Source of the DNA: Edaphocola flava
GTDB taxonomy: Bacteria > Bacteroidota > Bacteroidia > Chitinophagales > Chitinophagaceae
NCBI RefSeq assembly: GCF_004118155.1
Contig: NZ_SAIQ01000004.1
Span: 279,641-343,640 of the forward strand
Length of the DNA stretch: 64,000 nucleotides
Reading direction: 5' to 3'
Each line of letters starts with the position of its first letter. Position 1 is the first letter of the stretch. The translations under genes and the position numbers were made by a program. Shown piece by piece: positions 26,526-36,273 of this stretch. Below the pieces are notes generated by a model. It was not told where the DNA came from and ran no database searches. It saw nothing but the letters and a program-made list of their open reading frames with translations.

Positions 26526-28016
26526 TTAAGCCGTAGCTTGTTTTTCTTTACGCACCAACAGGTAATACACCGGAAGGCCGATCAGTACCACAATAATTCC
26601 AAATACACAGGTCTCCCATTTGGCAATCAGCAAGCCCAGTGCCATAGCACCTGCAAGAATAAAATACAATATAGGTATAAACGGATAACCAAACGCTTTA
26701 TAAGGACGCTCCGCATCAGGTCTGCTCTTGCGCAGTCTGAAAATGCCGTATATAGTAATCATGTAAAAGATCAGTGTTACAAATACAACGTAATCCAGCA
26801 GTAAACCGTATTTACCACTCAGACATAATATTGATGTCCAGAAGCATTGTGCCCACAGGGCCCATTCCGGAACGGAATTTTTATTCAATCTGCCTGCTTG
26901 TTTGAAGAACAGGTTATCATTTGCCATTGTATAAAATACCCTCGCACCGGTCATGATCAGGCCATTATTACAGCCAAAGGTTGAAATCATAATCATTACC
27001 GCAATGACCAGCGCACCAATATTGCCAAAGATATTAAATGATGCAGCAGTGGCTACACGATCCTGTACGGCAAAGGCGATGCCACCGGAATTGGGTGCAT
27101 AGATACCACCCGTCTCAGCTGGTGTCAATGGCAGAACGGCAACATACATCAGGTTGATGGTAATGTAAATAATCGTAACGATCAGGGTACCGAAGAACAG
27201 GCTCAGGCCCACATTTCGCTGCGGATTCTTGATCTCTCCTGCCAGGAAAGTTACATTTTCCCAGGCTACACTGCTGAATACAGATCCTACCATTGCAGAG
27301 GCTATCAATCCCAGTGCCGCAGACCAGCTGCCAACCTGGCTAAACAGGTTCCAGCCATTATCAGGATTGCCATTTACCGGCGTGGTGAACTTCATGCTCA
27401 GGCCTGTTGCCCAGTTTTCGTTCCAGATATCGGCTTTTGCAGCCAGCAGGAATCCGAAAATGATGAGGCCGAAAAGAGATAATAATTTTGCAGAAGTAAA
27501 TATTGTCTGGATGAATTTCCCTTCTTTAACCCCACGGCTGTTGACCCAGGTCAGGAAGATGACAAGGGCAATAGACACAAGCTGTGCGGGATATAGTTTA
27601 AACTGATCGCCGATAGTAAAGAGAATATTGGCATCTTTCATCTCCAGTGCCGGGATGAAATAGCCGGCAAACTTACTGAAGGCCACACCCACCGCAGCGA
27701 TAGTACCGGTCTGGATTACGGTAAAAAAACTCCAGCCGTATAAGAAACCGGTCAGCGAATTGTACGCTTCTTTTAAGAACACATACTGTCCGCCAGCTTT
27801 GGGAAACATGGAAGATAACTCCCCATAAGAGATCGCCGCAAAAACCGTCATCAGACCGGTAATGAGCCAGATCAGCATCAGCCATCCGGCGCTGCCTAAA
27901 TTACGGACCATATCGGCACTGACAATAAATATACCTGATCCGATCATAGATCCGGCAACAATCAGTATGCCGTCGGTAAGGGTTAAGCTGCGTTTTAATC
28001 CGGTGGTCTGCTCCAT
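26526..28016 (-). CDS. APC-family amino acid permease
   Basis: This 496-residue protein has about 12 membrane helices. The N-terminal SLTLTDGILIVAGSMIGSGI-FIVSAD is the APC helix-1 signature with the unwound GSGIF substrate site. FPKAGGQYVFLKEAYN is the conserved loop before helix 3. The C-terminal half, with RPDAERPYKAFGYPFIPILY, is typical of the LAT/YfnA-type amino acid transporters. It is inner-membrane; the exact amino acid is not readable. It lies 13 bp upstream of the BatA-type gene on the same strand, so they may be co-transcribed. Confidence 0.9.
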   Translation of the reverse strand: MEQTTGLKRSLTLTDGILIVAGSMIGSGIFIVSADMVRNLGSAGWLMLIWLITGLMTVFAAISYGELSSMFPKAGGQYVFLKEAYNSLTGFLYGWSFFTVIQTGTIAAVGVAFSKFAGYFIPALEMKDANILFTIGDQFKLYPAQLVSIALVIFLTWVNSRGVKEGKFIQTIFTSAKLLSLFGLIIFGFLLAAKADIWNENWATGLSMKFTTPVNGNPDNGWNLFSQVGSWSAALGLIASAMVGSVFSSVAWENVTFLAGEIKNPQRNVGLSLFFGTLIVTIIYITINLMYVAVLPLTPAETGGIYAPNSGGIAFAVQDRVATAASFNIFGNIGALVIAVMIMISTFGCNNGLIMTGARVFYTMANDNLFFKQAGRLNKNSVPEWALWAQCFWTSILCLSGKYGLLLDYVVFVTLIFYMITIYGIFRLRKSRPDAERPYKAFGYPFIPILYFILAGAMALGLLIAKWETCVFGIIVVLIGLPVYYLLVRKEKQATA

Positions 28017-28101
28017 TAATGTGGTTTTCGGTTTTTAAAGTGCCAAAGTATTAAAAATATTACATTTGAATGCCTATTCTGTGAAATTTTATCGCTGATT
28101 A

Positions 28102-29085
28102 TCAGATCACCATCAGGCTGCAACCCCTTAGTGCTGCATGATCGCGACGCCCCAGTACCTCAAAGGTATCGTCTCTGTGAATCTTGGCAATATCTTCTGT
28201 GGCAATAAAAGCACAGGAGTCGATATTGGCCAGGTCAATAATGTTTAAACAACCGCTGCCATAGGCATAGGTCTCCAGTGGATCAGATTCGTCCCGCAGC
28301 AAAACCTTCATGGTACGATCGCAGGAAAACAGCCCGTTTGCAGGGGCATAAGCCTGGGAGAGCAATTCGCTCATACCATATTCAGAATGTACACCTGGCA
28401 ATTGCCACTGCTGTTGCAGGTAAGCATGTACCTCCATACGGGTCCATTCTTCTTTCCTGCCCTTCATGCCCCCGGTTTCCATCACGATTACATGCGACAG
28501 GTCCATAGGGTAGGCCTCTGCAAAATCAAGCAGGGCAAAGGTTACGCCAATCAATATAATTTTCTTGTCCCGGTGTTTTTGCAACACGATGGCCAGCTGC
28601 TCAAATTCATTAAGGTAAAATCCGCTGTCTTCATTTGCACTCATCTGTACCAGGTCATTCACCATATATACCAGTGAGGAGTGCTTCCGCTCCAGGTAGG
28701 AGGGCAGCAGCCCGATCACGATATAATCCTCTACATTGCCGTAAAAATACGCAAAGGCACTCCTGTAGGCATATTCATAATACTTCGGATGGACAATGTG
28801 GTGCCTGCTGGGAATCATACCGGTTGTGCCACTGCTTTCAAAAAGCAATTCAGGCTCCTGTGTTCCGGTAAGTACCGTATGACTTTTAAAAAATGATATG
28901 GGCAGAAAAGGGATATCTGTAAGATAACGTACCGCTTCTGCATTTATATGTATGGCATCAGTATAAGCACGATACAATGGATTGTGTTCGTATTGATAAT
29001 GAAAGAGTGCAATTGCTCTTTCTTCAAAGTTATGATGGTCAATTGTTTCCAACCAGTGCAGATCAGGAACTGTATTTGCTGCCAT
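28102..29085 (-). CDS. LuxE/PaaK-like acyl-protein synthetase
   Basis: This 327-residue protein is an adenylate-forming (ANL superfamily) enzyme of LuxE type. ELLFESSGTTGMIPSRH is the phosphate-binding loop, VHSEYGMSELLSQAY is the A5-like motif, and DLANIDSCAFIATEDIAKI precedes the C-terminal hinge. In luminous bacteria LuxE activates fatty acids as acyl-AMP and then a Cys thioester. Bacteroidota homologues are found alone, as here, and their substrate is unknown. It is cytosolic. The gene is divergent from the lipoprotein gene at 29151. Confidence 0.85.
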   Translation of the reverse strand: MAANTVPDLHWLETIDHHNFEERAIALFHYQYEHNPLYRAYTDAIHINAEAVRYLTDIPFLPISFFKSHTVLTGTQEPELLFESSGTTGMIPSRHHIVHPKYYEYAYRSAFAYFYGNVEDYIVIGLLPSYLERKHSSLVYMVNDLVQMSANEDSGFYLNEFEQLAIVLQKHRDKKIILIGVTFALLDFAEAYPMDLSHVIVMETGGMKGRKEEWTRMEVHAYLQQQWQLPGVHSEYGMSELLSQAYAPANGLFSCDRTMKVLLRDESDPLETYAYGSGCLNIIDLANIDSCAFIATEDIAKIHRDDTFEVLGRRDHAALRGCSLMVI

Positions 29086-29119
29086 GATTTTAATTGTGTA
29101 TATTTGAGTGCAATAATAC

Positions 29120-29127
29120 TACATTTG
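29120..29127 (+). promoter_or_regulatory. -7 box TACATTTG before lipoprotein gene
   Basis: It matches TAnnTTTG exactly and ends 23 bases before ATG 29151, leaving a short leader of about 15 bases. It supports starting the lipoprotein at 29151. Confidence 0.5.
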
Positions 29128-29150
29128 GATTTAGTAAATCGCGTTATCCT

Positions 29151-29633
29151 ATGTCACCATATCTTAAAATTACCGCAGCCGCCCTTATTACCGGACTTGC
29201 TTTTGCATCCTGTTCCAAGGATGATAATGTTAGCTATCCGGATACACCGGAGTTGACTTACCGTTCTATGAATACCGGAGAGGTAAGTTATAATGATACT
29301 ACCCGCTGGATCATGAATTATGATTTTGTCGATGGTGACGGAGATATGGGAACAGACTATACCGATTCCAAACTGGCTGTAACCATTACCAATCTGACCA
29401 CAGGAGCGATTTATAATTATCCGTTCCCCTATGTACCCACAGAAGCCCGCTTTGGTAAAAAATACCTGAAGGGTAGCGGTACCGTATCTTTTGCTAAAAA
29501 TGTGTTCTTCGTTCCCCGTGCGGATTCTGTGCATATGCTGCGCGATACCTTCCGCTTTGAAATGTATGTAACCGATAATGCCGGTAATAAGAGCAATGTA
29601 ATTTCTACACCTCCTGTATATGTAAGTCCTTAA
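29151..29633 (+). CDS. Lipoprotein of unknown function
   Basis: Starting at MSPYLKITAAALITGLAFAS gives 160 residues with the lipobox FASC at Cys21 followed by SKDD, the acidic stretch that directs many Bacteroidota lipoproteins to the cell surface. The body is beta-rich (VDGDGDMGTDYTDSKLAVTI) with an Asp/Gly-rich calcium-like loop. It looks like a single Ig-like or jelly-roll domain. No family is firmly recognised. A strong terminator follows. Confidence 0.75.
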   Translation: MSPYLKITAAALITGLAFASCSKDDNVSYPDTPELTYRSMNTGEVSYNDTTRWIMNYDFVDGDGDMGTDYTDSKLAVTITNLTTGAIYNYPFPYVPTEARFGKKYLKGSGTVSFAKNVFFVPRADSVHMLRDTFRFEMYVTDNAGNKSNVISTPPVYVSP

Positions 29634-29656
29634 ATGTTCTGAAATAACGATATAAA

Positions 29657-29691
29657 CAATGCCCTGCTGAAACAAGATCAGCAGGGCATTG
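29657..29691. terminator. Strong intrinsic terminator
   Basis: CAATGCCCTGCTGA (29657-29670) and TCAGCAGGGCATTG (29678-29691) are perfectly complementary. It separates the convergent lipoprotein and LptD genes and can serve both. Confidence 0.85.
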
Positions 29692-29772
29692 TTGTATGAG
29701 TATGTTGTAATGAAGTTTGGAGCAGAAGGCTTGAGTATATTCGAATTGCTGGAGCTGCCTTATAAATCAGTT

Positions 29773-32388
29773 TTAATAATTATCCTGGTAAGCCCTCCTG
29801 CGCACCAGCTTCAGGTCTTGCAGTACAGAGGATTTTACATTGATGGTAAAGTTGTAATTGCGGTATATACCAAAAGGTACAATATTCAGCATCATCTGCC
29901 AGCAGTGCAGATCGCGGGTTACATTGATGGTAGTATAACCGATCGATTTACTGTAGAAGTCATAACCGGATGTGATGTTCAGCATCATCTTAGGCGTAAA
30001 GCGTATGCTACCGGTAAAGGAAAGGTTTGGGGTAATGATAATCGTATCCTTACCAGTAACCAGGTTCTTTCTCAGGTAGTTTAAAGAAGAGTTGATACTG
30101 ATATTCCAGGGAATATTGAAATCGTAGTAATCATTGATTCCGTTATTTCTCAGCAGCAATTGCGCCTCTTCGCCCTTACGGCCCTCTTCGGCATCATTAT
30201 CCTTCTTACTTTTATCACCGCCCTGGTAGTTGAAGCCCAGTCCGACACCCAATGTACGCAATTGTGCCAGCGGCCCTCCTGTGTTGATCAGAAATTCTTT
30301 AGAGCGGTAACCGTTTACAAATCTGTATGCATCGAACTGCCCGTTCAAAGTCAGGTCCAGGTGTTTAGCCACATTGGTTCTGGCATTGAGGTTGATCGCG
30401 CTCAGGTTATTTGAATCGGCAAAGAAATTATAATTGGCATTCAGTCCGAAACCATCCAGGATGGAGACAATACGGGTAGCTCCGGTGTCTTTACCGCGCA
30501 CCTTCATCTGCAGGGTATTATTGATAGAAATACCGGCAGACCCGACAGGATATGGGTTGGTCGGGTAACCGACATTGCCCGGAGATATAGAATATGGCGA
30601 CAATGCTGTGGAGTAACCATACTGATCTACGTAATTATAAAAATAGTTGAACGGCCTATTGGAAAAGCCCGGGGTATAATTAAAGTTCAATGCTGGAGTG
30701 ATCACATGTCGAATACCTGCAATACTACCTTTACGGAACATCTTTACCCCATAAATACGGGTACTGATGCTGGAGGTAACACTGAAGTCACGCGTAGCAT
30801 AGAAGCCCATATTGATCGCTGTATCATCTTTACGCGCGACGGGATTCCAGGTGCGGATCAGCTGTTTGGTATTCCAATATTCATTATACGGAACATTTAC
30901 ACTGAAATTAAAGAAACGAAAAATATTATATGCAGCTCCCAGGCTGAAGGAGTGCTTGATGCCGCTGCTAAAATCAGACCATTTGATGTTATTCAGGCTG
31001 AAGGTAGAATCGACAAAATCGTAACGGTTTTGCGCAGCGACCATATAGGTTCCCGATATTTTCTCATACCACTTTGGCGTACCCACTGCATTCTTTCGCT
31101 GGAATGGAGTAATCTGCGATACATTGAAAGTAATGTCCGGGAGGGTAATAGACCCCTGTCCGGTATTGGTACTCTGGTTATGGCGTAAGGCCATAGATAA
31201 GGCATAAGGCTTTCCGATCCAGGACTTGCTGTAGGCAATGGAAGTGTTGTACTGGTTGTTCAGTACCATACCGGAAGTCATCCCGTTTACGCGGTTATAG
31301 CCGCCGGTACCGAATTCTACCTTCGCATTAAAGCTGGCACCCGGCATAGACCTTGGGTCAACCTGGTGTGTCCAGTCTATACGAAAATCATTTTGCTCTG
31401 TTTTACCAATATCATAAGGCTCCCCGAAAATACTCTTACTGTAGTTGACATTGAGGCTACCGTTATACTTATATCGTTTGGTATAGTTTGTAGAGCCGTA
31501 TACACCGTAACTTCCTTTAGAGAAGATGTCGAATTGTATAGTGGCACCGATATAATCATTGATGTCAAAATAATACCCGATACGTTGCAGACCCAGACCA
31601 CGGTTCTGTTCCATCGTATAGGTGGGCAGTATGAAACCTGATTTTTGCTTGGGGTTGATCGGGAATATCCCGAATGGAAACATTAATGGAGTAGGGATGT
31701 CTGCAATCTGCAGATTAGCCGGTCCGGAAGCAATTACTTTATTCGGAATAGCCTTGATCTTTTTGGCATAAATGCCATAGTGCGGGTGATCCAGGTTACA
31801 GGTGGTGTACGTATTTTTATACCCGTAAATTGACTGATCTGGATTACGCTTCACCTGCTGGCTGATCATAAATGCATCGCCATAGGTAGAGCGGGCATTG
31901 CGCACAATAGCTCTTTTACTTTTGAAATTATACTTTAAAGAATCGTACTGAAACTTTTCTGAGCCCTGTATAAATTCCTGGTCAGAAGTTTTCAGTCCTG
32001 CTGTATCATAAGTAGGATAGGCGCTGACCACATTACTTTTCTGGTCAAACTCAACCACACCGGATTTCAGCTCTACATCTTTCTGGTTGATCTGCGCATT
32101 GCCATACAGGAAGAATATATTCTTCTCCATATCCATAATAGCCGAATCCTTAGCTACAGAAACAACTTCATCTTCAGGTGCGTCTTTGGAAATTTTGATG
32201 CCCAGCTGCTTTTCTTTGGCTTCTTTGGTCATGGCCGGAACTTTAGCAGTGGTGTCACTTTGCTCCGTTGCCGGTTCCACATCCGTATCAGGAACCTGTG
32301 CCCATATAACACAAGGGCTCAGTAAGAGCACAAGGAGCAGGAGCAGGTGACGGAATGGGCGGGTTATGTTAACGGATTCTATATGCAT
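29773..32388 (-). CDS. lptD: LptD-like LPS assembly outer-membrane protein
   Basis: I start at MHIESVNITRPFRHLLLLLV, which gives 871 residues and a clean signal peptide ending CVIWAQ; 13 upstream codons are probably not used. Residues ~90-270 are the OstA/LptA-like beta-jelly-roll (NIFFLYGNAQINQKDVELKS ... FEFDQKSNV-type strands, then RAIVRNARSTYGDAFMISQQ). The PTPLMFPFGIFPINPKQKSG segment leads into a large C-terminal beta-barrel rich in aromatic residues. With LptE it inserts lipopolysaccharide into the outer leaflet. The length and domain order match the Bacteroidota form. It is divergent from the amidase gene, so two envelope genes share one promoter region. Confidence 0.85.
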   Translation of the reverse strand: MHIESVNITRPFRHLLLLLVLLLSPCVIWAQVPDTDVEPATEQSDTTAKVPAMTKEAKEKQLGIKISKDAPEDEVVSVAKDSAIMDMEKNIFFLYGNAQINQKDVELKSGVVEFDQKSNVVSAYPTYDTAGLKTSDQEFIQGSEKFQYDSLKYNFKSKRAIVRNARSTYGDAFMISQQVKRNPDQSIYGYKNTYTTCNLDHPHYGIYAKKIKAIPNKVIASGPANLQIADIPTPLMFPFGIFPINPKQKSGFILPTYTMEQNRGLGLQRIGYYFDINDYIGATIQFDIFSKGSYGVYGSTNYTKRYKYNGSLNVNYSKSIFGEPYDIGKTEQNDFRIDWTHQVDPRSMPGASFNAKVEFGTGGYNRVNGMTSGMVLNNQYNTSIAYSKSWIGKPYALSMALRHNQSTNTGQGSITLPDITFNVSQITPFQRKNAVGTPKWYEKISGTYMVAAQNRYDFVDSTFSLNNIKWSDFSSGIKHSFSLGAAYNIFRFFNFSVNVPYNEYWNTKQLIRTWNPVARKDDTAINMGFYATRDFSVTSSISTRIYGVKMFRKGSIAGIRHVITPALNFNYTPGFSNRPFNYFYNYVDQYGYSTALSPYSISPGNVGYPTNPYPVGSAGISINNTLQMKVRGKDTGATRIVSILDGFGLNANYNFFADSNNLSAINLNARTNVAKHLDLTLNGQFDAYRFVNGYRSKEFLINTGGPLAQLRTLGVGLGFNYQGGDKSKKDNDAEEGRKGEEAQLLLRNNGINDYYDFNIPWNISINSSLNYLRKNLVTGKDTIIITPNLSFTGSIRFTPKMMLNITSGYDFYSKSIGYTTINVTRDLHCWQMMLNIVPFGIYRNYNFTINVKSSVLQDLKLVRRRAYQDNY

Positions 32389-32465
32389 TGGAAAAACTTC
32401 GCAAAAATAGTATTTCTTTAATAGCAAAATTGCTTTAAATATTTTTAATTCCCTTAACCTTCGAT

Positions 32466-32473
32466 TATATTTG
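32466..32473 (+). promoter_or_regulatory. -7 box TATATTTG before amidase gene
   Basis: TATATTTG matches TAnnTTTG and lies 75 bases upstream of ATG 32549, in the divergent LptD/amidase gap. Confidence 0.5.
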
Positions 32474-32548
32474 CAGTCTTACCTAAAAGTATTGTACGAT
32501 CAGGAACTGAAAACAATAACAGAAATCAGTATTCCGTTAGATAACGTT

Positions 32549-33403
32549 ATGGACATGATGAAAAGTATAGCCCGACTGTTTTTAATATTGATAGTGGTAG
32601 GATGCGCACAGCAAGCCCTGGCGCAGAAAGTAGTGAGTAAAGTAGTATTGGATGCCGGCCACGGAGGCAAAGATCCGGGAGCAATCGGCAGCTTTTCCAA
32701 AGAGAAAGATATTGCACTGGGTATTACCCTTAAGGTGCGTGATATACTCAACAGAGAAATGCCGCAGCTGAAGACTATCCTGACGCGTGATGCAGACTTC
32801 TTTGTAGAACTGAAAGGCAGACATGAAATTGCCAATAAGGCCAATGCTGATCTGTTTATTTCTATACACGTAAACTCTACCGCAGGTACGCGCAGCCGAG
32901 TGCAGTCCGGTACCCGTCGTGTAAAGCAGGGCCGCAAGTATGTGACCGTGCCGGTATACAAGACTATTGTAAACCGTGCGACCAGCGTAAGTGGTACAGA
33001 GACTTATGTACTGGGTCTTTCCCGCAATTCTCAAAAAGAAAAAGCAATTGGTGAATACAGTGAAACTGTTTCTGATGAGCCTGGTCTGATGGATGAAAAT
33101 GATCCGACAACAGCCATCATCATTGCGCAATACTCACAGGCATTCCTGGGTAGAAGTGTAACCCTGGGCAGTAAAGTACAGCAGAATTTTGGCAAGCTGG
33201 GTCGCGGCAACTTTGGTGTAAAACAGAAATCACTGGAAGTACTGGCCGGAAGTGCCATGCCGGGTGTACTGATTGAGGTAGGTTTTATTAATAATGCAGA
33301 GGAAGAGGCTTATCTGAATTCCCCTGCCGGGCAGGATGCGCTGGCCAGAGCCATTGCAACTGCTATCATCGATTACAAACTTGAGCTGGAACGCAAGAAA
33401 TAA
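32549..33403 (+). CDS. N-acetylmuramoyl-L-alanine amidase (Amidase_3)
   Basis: Starting at MDMMKSIARLFLILIVVGCA gives 284 residues with a signal peptide (ALAQ) and a single catalytic domain. The zinc and catalytic motifs are complete: VVLDAGHGGKDPGA (His), KEKDIAL (Glu), LFISIHVNS (His) and PGVLIEVGFINN (catalytic Glu). An insertion of about 70 residues between the second His and the last motif (VQSGTRRVKQGRKYVTVPVY...) is typical of Bacteroidota enzymes. It cleaves the bond between muramic acid and the stem peptide in the periplasm, for cell separation or recycling. It lacks the AMIN domain of AmiC. Confidence 0.9.
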   Translation: MDMMKSIARLFLILIVVGCAQQALAQKVVSKVVLDAGHGGKDPGAIGSFSKEKDIALGITLKVRDILNREMPQLKTILTRDADFFVELKGRHEIANKANADLFISIHVNSTAGTRSRVQSGTRRVKQGRKYVTVPVYKTIVNRATSVSGTETYVLGLSRNSQKEKAIGEYSETVSDEPGLMDENDPTTAIIIAQYSQAFLGRSVTLGSKVQQNFGKLGRGNFGVKQKSLEVLAGSAMPGVLIEVGFINNAEEEAYLNSPAGQDALARAIATAIIDYKLELERKK

Positions 33404-33455
33404 TTTTCTGTTCTCCTAAAAACGCTTACTTTAGTGTCATTAATCAGTAAAAAAA

Positions 33456-33779
33456 ATGAAGAAATTAGCGGTTCTTACAGTATTAGGATTAACGATCACC
33501 ATGATCAATTGCTCCCCGAAGAAAGCAGCCACTCCCGCAACAACAGCGGCAATGACCAAAGAAACAGCGCAGAAACAATATACAGCAGATCAGCTGGCCT
33601 CCGGTCAGCAATTATATGCTTCTAATTGTGGCACCTGTCATAAATTATTTAAAACGGAAGCGTTTACCGATGTTAAATGGCATGGTATTCTGAACCGTAT
33701 GATTCCTAAAACAGAGGTATCTGCAGCAGATGCAGCCCTGATCCGCGCTTATGTAATCGCGAATGCAGCAGCTCAGTAA
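33456..33779 (+). CDS. Small cytochrome c-like lipoprotein
   Basis: This 107-residue protein has a signal with the lipobox MINC (Cys19) followed by SPKK. A class I cytochrome c domain follows, with the haem-binding CGTCH motif and a plausible distal Met in NRMIPKTEVS. It is anchored in the membrane by lipid and should carry electrons in the periplasm; partners are unknown. A terminator lies 25 bp downstream. Confidence 0.85.
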   Translation: MKKLAVLTVLGLTITMINCSPKKAATPATTAAMTKETAQKQYTADQLASGQQLYASNCGTCHKLFKTEAFTDVKWHGILNRMIPKTEVSAADAALIRAYVIANAAAQ

Positions 33780-33803
33780 TCAGTAAAAAGAATAAAAAAG
33801 ATA

Positions 33804-33836
33804 AGCGCAGTAACCTATTGGGTCGCTGCGCTTTTT
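33804..33836 (+). terminator. Intrinsic terminator after cytochrome gene
   Basis: AGCGCAG (33804-33810) pairs with CTGCGCT (33826-33832), followed by TTTT. Confidence 0.75.
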
Positions 33837-33857
33837 ATATATGGGTAAATCAAAGGC

Positions 33858-34589
33858 TTAATCACAGTTGCCATCGATATCGCAGGACGGGCCTTGTTGT
33901 ACCTGTAACACCGTAGCCTGTTGCTTGCTGCTCCATTCCTGGTGGGCCTGCTCCAGTGTCTGGGCAAAAGCAGGAACCGGTTGTGCGCCGGATATAGCAT
34001 ATTTACGATCAAATACGAAGAAGGGAACACCCTGTACACCAATCTGCTGCGCTTCCAGTACATCCTGTGTTACTGCAGCAGCATACTGATCTTCACTTAG
34101 TGCCAGTGCTACAGCTCCGGCATCTAAACCGATAGAAAGAGCAATAGAACTGATGGTTTCCGTATCAGAAACATTTTTACCTTCTGTAAAGTATGCTTTA
34201 AACAATGCTTCCTCTGCAGCATCACCCAGGCCTTTTGTTTTGGCCAGTTGTATGAGGCGGTGTGCCTTAAAAGAATTGGTCATATAGGTATGATCGAAAT
34301 CATAATCCAGGCCAGCCTGTTGCGCCATTTGCGCCACCTGCGCATGCATCTTTTCTGATTCTGCCAGGCTAAATCCTTTACGTTCTGCCAGGTATGCATA
34401 TACATTTGCTTTATCTCCGGCATCTTCTTCTGTAGACGGGTCCAGCTGAAAGCTTTTCCATACCAGTTCTATATCATCTTTATGGGCAAATTGCTCCAGG
34501 GCTGCTTCATAATGGCGTTTGCCGATATAACAGAAAGGGCACATGATATCGCTCCATACTTCGACTTTCATCTTTTGTTGTGCTTGCAT
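33858..34589 (-). CDS. DsbA-family (FrnE-like) oxidoreductase
   Basis: This 243-residue protein begins KVEVWSDIMCPFCYIGKRHY. The CPFC active site right after the first beta-strand and the following long helical insertion identify the FrnE group of DsbA-like proteins. GVQGVPFFVFDRKYAISGAQ holds the cis-Pro loop. There is no signal peptide, so it works in the cytosol, probably as a thiol-disulfide or 2-hydroxychromene isomerase-like enzyme. It groups with the nitroreductase and NmrA-type genes, which suggests a redox-stress set. Confidence 0.9.
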   Translation of the reverse strand: MQAQQKMKVEVWSDIMCPFCYIGKRHYEAALEQFAHKDDIELVWKSFQLDPSTEEDAGDKANVYAYLAERKGFSLAESEKMHAQVAQMAQQAGLDYDFDHTYMTNSFKAHRLIQLAKTKGLGDAAEEALFKAYFTEGKNVSDTETISSIALSIGLDAGAVALALSEDQYAAAVTQDVLEAQQIGVQGVPFFVFDRKYAISGAQPVPAFAQTLEQAHQEWSSKQQATVLQVQQGPSCDIDGNCD

Positions 34590-34628
34590 ATTATAATTGA
34601 TTTGTGCAGGTATCCTGCAGGAAACAAA

Positions 34629-34669
34629 TAAGGACTCCCTACTGGCTTTATCCGGTAGAAGAGTCCCTT
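34629..34669 (-). terminator. Intrinsic terminator after nitroreductase gene
   Basis: AAGGACTC pairs with GAGTCCCTT, and the inner CTACTGG pairs with TCCGGTAG. On the minus strand it follows the stop of 34696-35328. Confidence 0.65.
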
Positions 34670-34695
34670 GTAAGTATTAAACAACAATCTTAAAA

Positions 34696-35328
34696 TTAAT
34701 CCAGAATCGTCAGGAATTCTTCTTTAGGCGTACGCACTTTTTTCAGGTTTACCAACCAGTCATTAGCGGCATCTCTGTATCCTAGAGTAAGAATAGTCGT
34801 ACTTCTCAGACCTTTTTCACGCAGACCCAGTAACTCATCCAGCTGATCAGCTACGAAACCTTCCATTGGCGTAGCGTCAACTTTCAGTTCTGCGGCAGCA
34901 GCAATAGCCATACCGAAACCAATATAAGACTGACGAGCTGCGTGGTCGAAGTTTACTTCTGCAGGACGTGGAGTGTACATGGCGATCAGGTTGTTTTTAT
35001 AATCAGCAACCGCCTCTTCCGGCATATTGCGTTCAGTTACCATGCGTGTGAATACAGTGCTGATGCGCTCTTCAGTATAATTATCCCATGCGGCAAATAC
35101 CAGTACGTGAGATGCATCTGTGATCTGGCTTTGGTTGTACGCGATCGGTTTGATTTTTTCTTTCAGTTCCTCGTTAGAGATCACGAATACCTGGAATGGT
35201 TGCAGACCGGATGAGGTAGGCGCCAGATAAGCTGCTTCCAGGATCTGGTCAACCAGGTTCTGATCTACTTTTTCACCATTCATTTTTTTAGTGGCATATC
35301 GCCAGTTCAGGGCACTTAATAATTCCAT
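34696..35328 (-). CDS. NAD(P)H-dependent nitroreductase-family oxidoreductase
   Basis: This 210-residue protein has the flavin-binding NWRYATKKMN near the start and AAYLAPTSSGLQPFQVFVIS as the core signature. GLRSTTILTLGYRDAANDW is near the end. It is an FMN enzyme of the NfsB/YdgI type that reduces nitro compounds or quinones with NAD(P)H. Length is normal for the family. It lies 20 bp after the NmrA-type gene on the same strand, and both face the HxlR regulator. Confidence 0.9.
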   Translation of the reverse strand: MELLSALNWRYATKKMNGEKVDQNLVDQILEAAYLAPTSSGLQPFQVFVISNEELKEKIKPIAYNQSQITDASHVLVFAAWDNYTEERISTVFTRMVTERNMPEEAVADYKNNLIAMYTPRPAEVNFDHAARQSYIGFGMAIAAAAELKVDATPMEGFVADQLDELLGLREKGLRSTTILTLGYRDAANDWLVNLKKVRTPKEEFLTILD

Positions 35329-35348
35329 TGTTTGAATTTTTTTGTTTT

Positions 35349-36233
35349 TTATTTTGAGTATGCTTGTTGAATAAATGTTTGTACTGATTGTGGCTGACGG
35401 CCCAGTAATTGAACCAGGTCATCGGACTGCTGATCAAATTCGGTGTTGGCAATCGCCTGACCGAACATAGACAGCATGGCTGTAATCTCATCCGGCAAGC
35501 CGGCTTCTTTCATAGTGGTGATGTAGTCATTGACGTCCGGAGACACGTATTGTACCGGCGCACCGATAGCTGTTGCAATTATTGTTCCAATTTCTTCAAA
35601 GCTTATCTGTTCAGCTCCGTTCAGCTCATAAATCTTGTTTTCATGCAGTTCCGGTTGAGACAGAATGTTCGCTGCAGCTGCCGCAAAGTCGGTTCTGGCG
35701 ACAAAAGCTGTCTTACCTGAGCCCGCAGGCAGGTAAACCGTTTTGGTCTCTGCCACTTGTGCACCCAGGAATAAAGCTACTACTTCGGCATACAGGTTAT
35801 GCCTTAGTAACGTAAACTTCATACCCGATGCTTTGATCAGGTTCTCAGTATGTACATGCGTACCCACAACCGGGTAGAGTGGTGCGGTAGCAGACTCATC
35901 TTTTCTTACCGTACTGGTATATAATATATGCTGAACACCTGCCTCTTTGGCAGCATTGATTACATTCTCGTGTTGTTGCGCGCGGGCAAGTATATCATTT
36001 CCGGAAACAAAGTATAATACCTCAATTCCCTGAAAAGCCTGAACAAGGCTTTGATAATCATCATAACTTCCTTGTTGTACATTGATGCCTTGACGGACAA
36101 ATGCTTTAACGGTTTCATTTTCCGGGTTACGGACCAGTACACTGATGTCGGCAGCTGGTTGCTTTGCTTTTAGCTGGCGCACCACTTCGCTTCCCAATCC
36201 GCCGGTAGCCCCGGTAATCATTATTTTCTTCAT
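35349..36233 (-). CDS. NmrA/QorB-like NAD(P)-binding oxidoreductase
   Basis: This 294-residue protein has an N-terminal Rossmann motif MITGATGGLGSEVVRQL (TGxxGxxG). YFVSGNDILARAQQHENVIN and LYTSTVRKDES follow, as in the atypical SDR (NmrA) family close to quinone oxidoreductase 2. It lacks the usual YxxxK catalytic pair, which is normal here. It is cytosolic. It is first in the operon with the nitroreductase gene and divergent from the HxlR regulator, a common pairing in which the regulator responds to reactive quinones or aldehydes. Confidence 0.9.
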   Translation of the reverse strand: MKKIMITGATGGLGSEVVRQLKAKQPAADISVLVRNPENETVKAFVRQGINVQQGSYDDYQSLVQAFQGIEVLYFVSGNDILARAQQHENVINAAKEAGVQHILYTSTVRKDESATAPLYPVVGTHVHTENLIKASGMKFTLLRHNLYAEVVALFLGAQVAETKTVYLPAGSGKTAFVARTDFAAAAANILSQPELHENKIYELNGAEQISFEEIGTIIATAIGAPVQYVSPDVNDYITTMKEAGLPDEITAMLSMFGQAIANTEFDQQSDDLVQLLGRQPQSVQTFIQQAYSK

Positions 36234-36273
36234 TATGAATTCAATGTGATTTTTTGATTAATAAAGTATATTT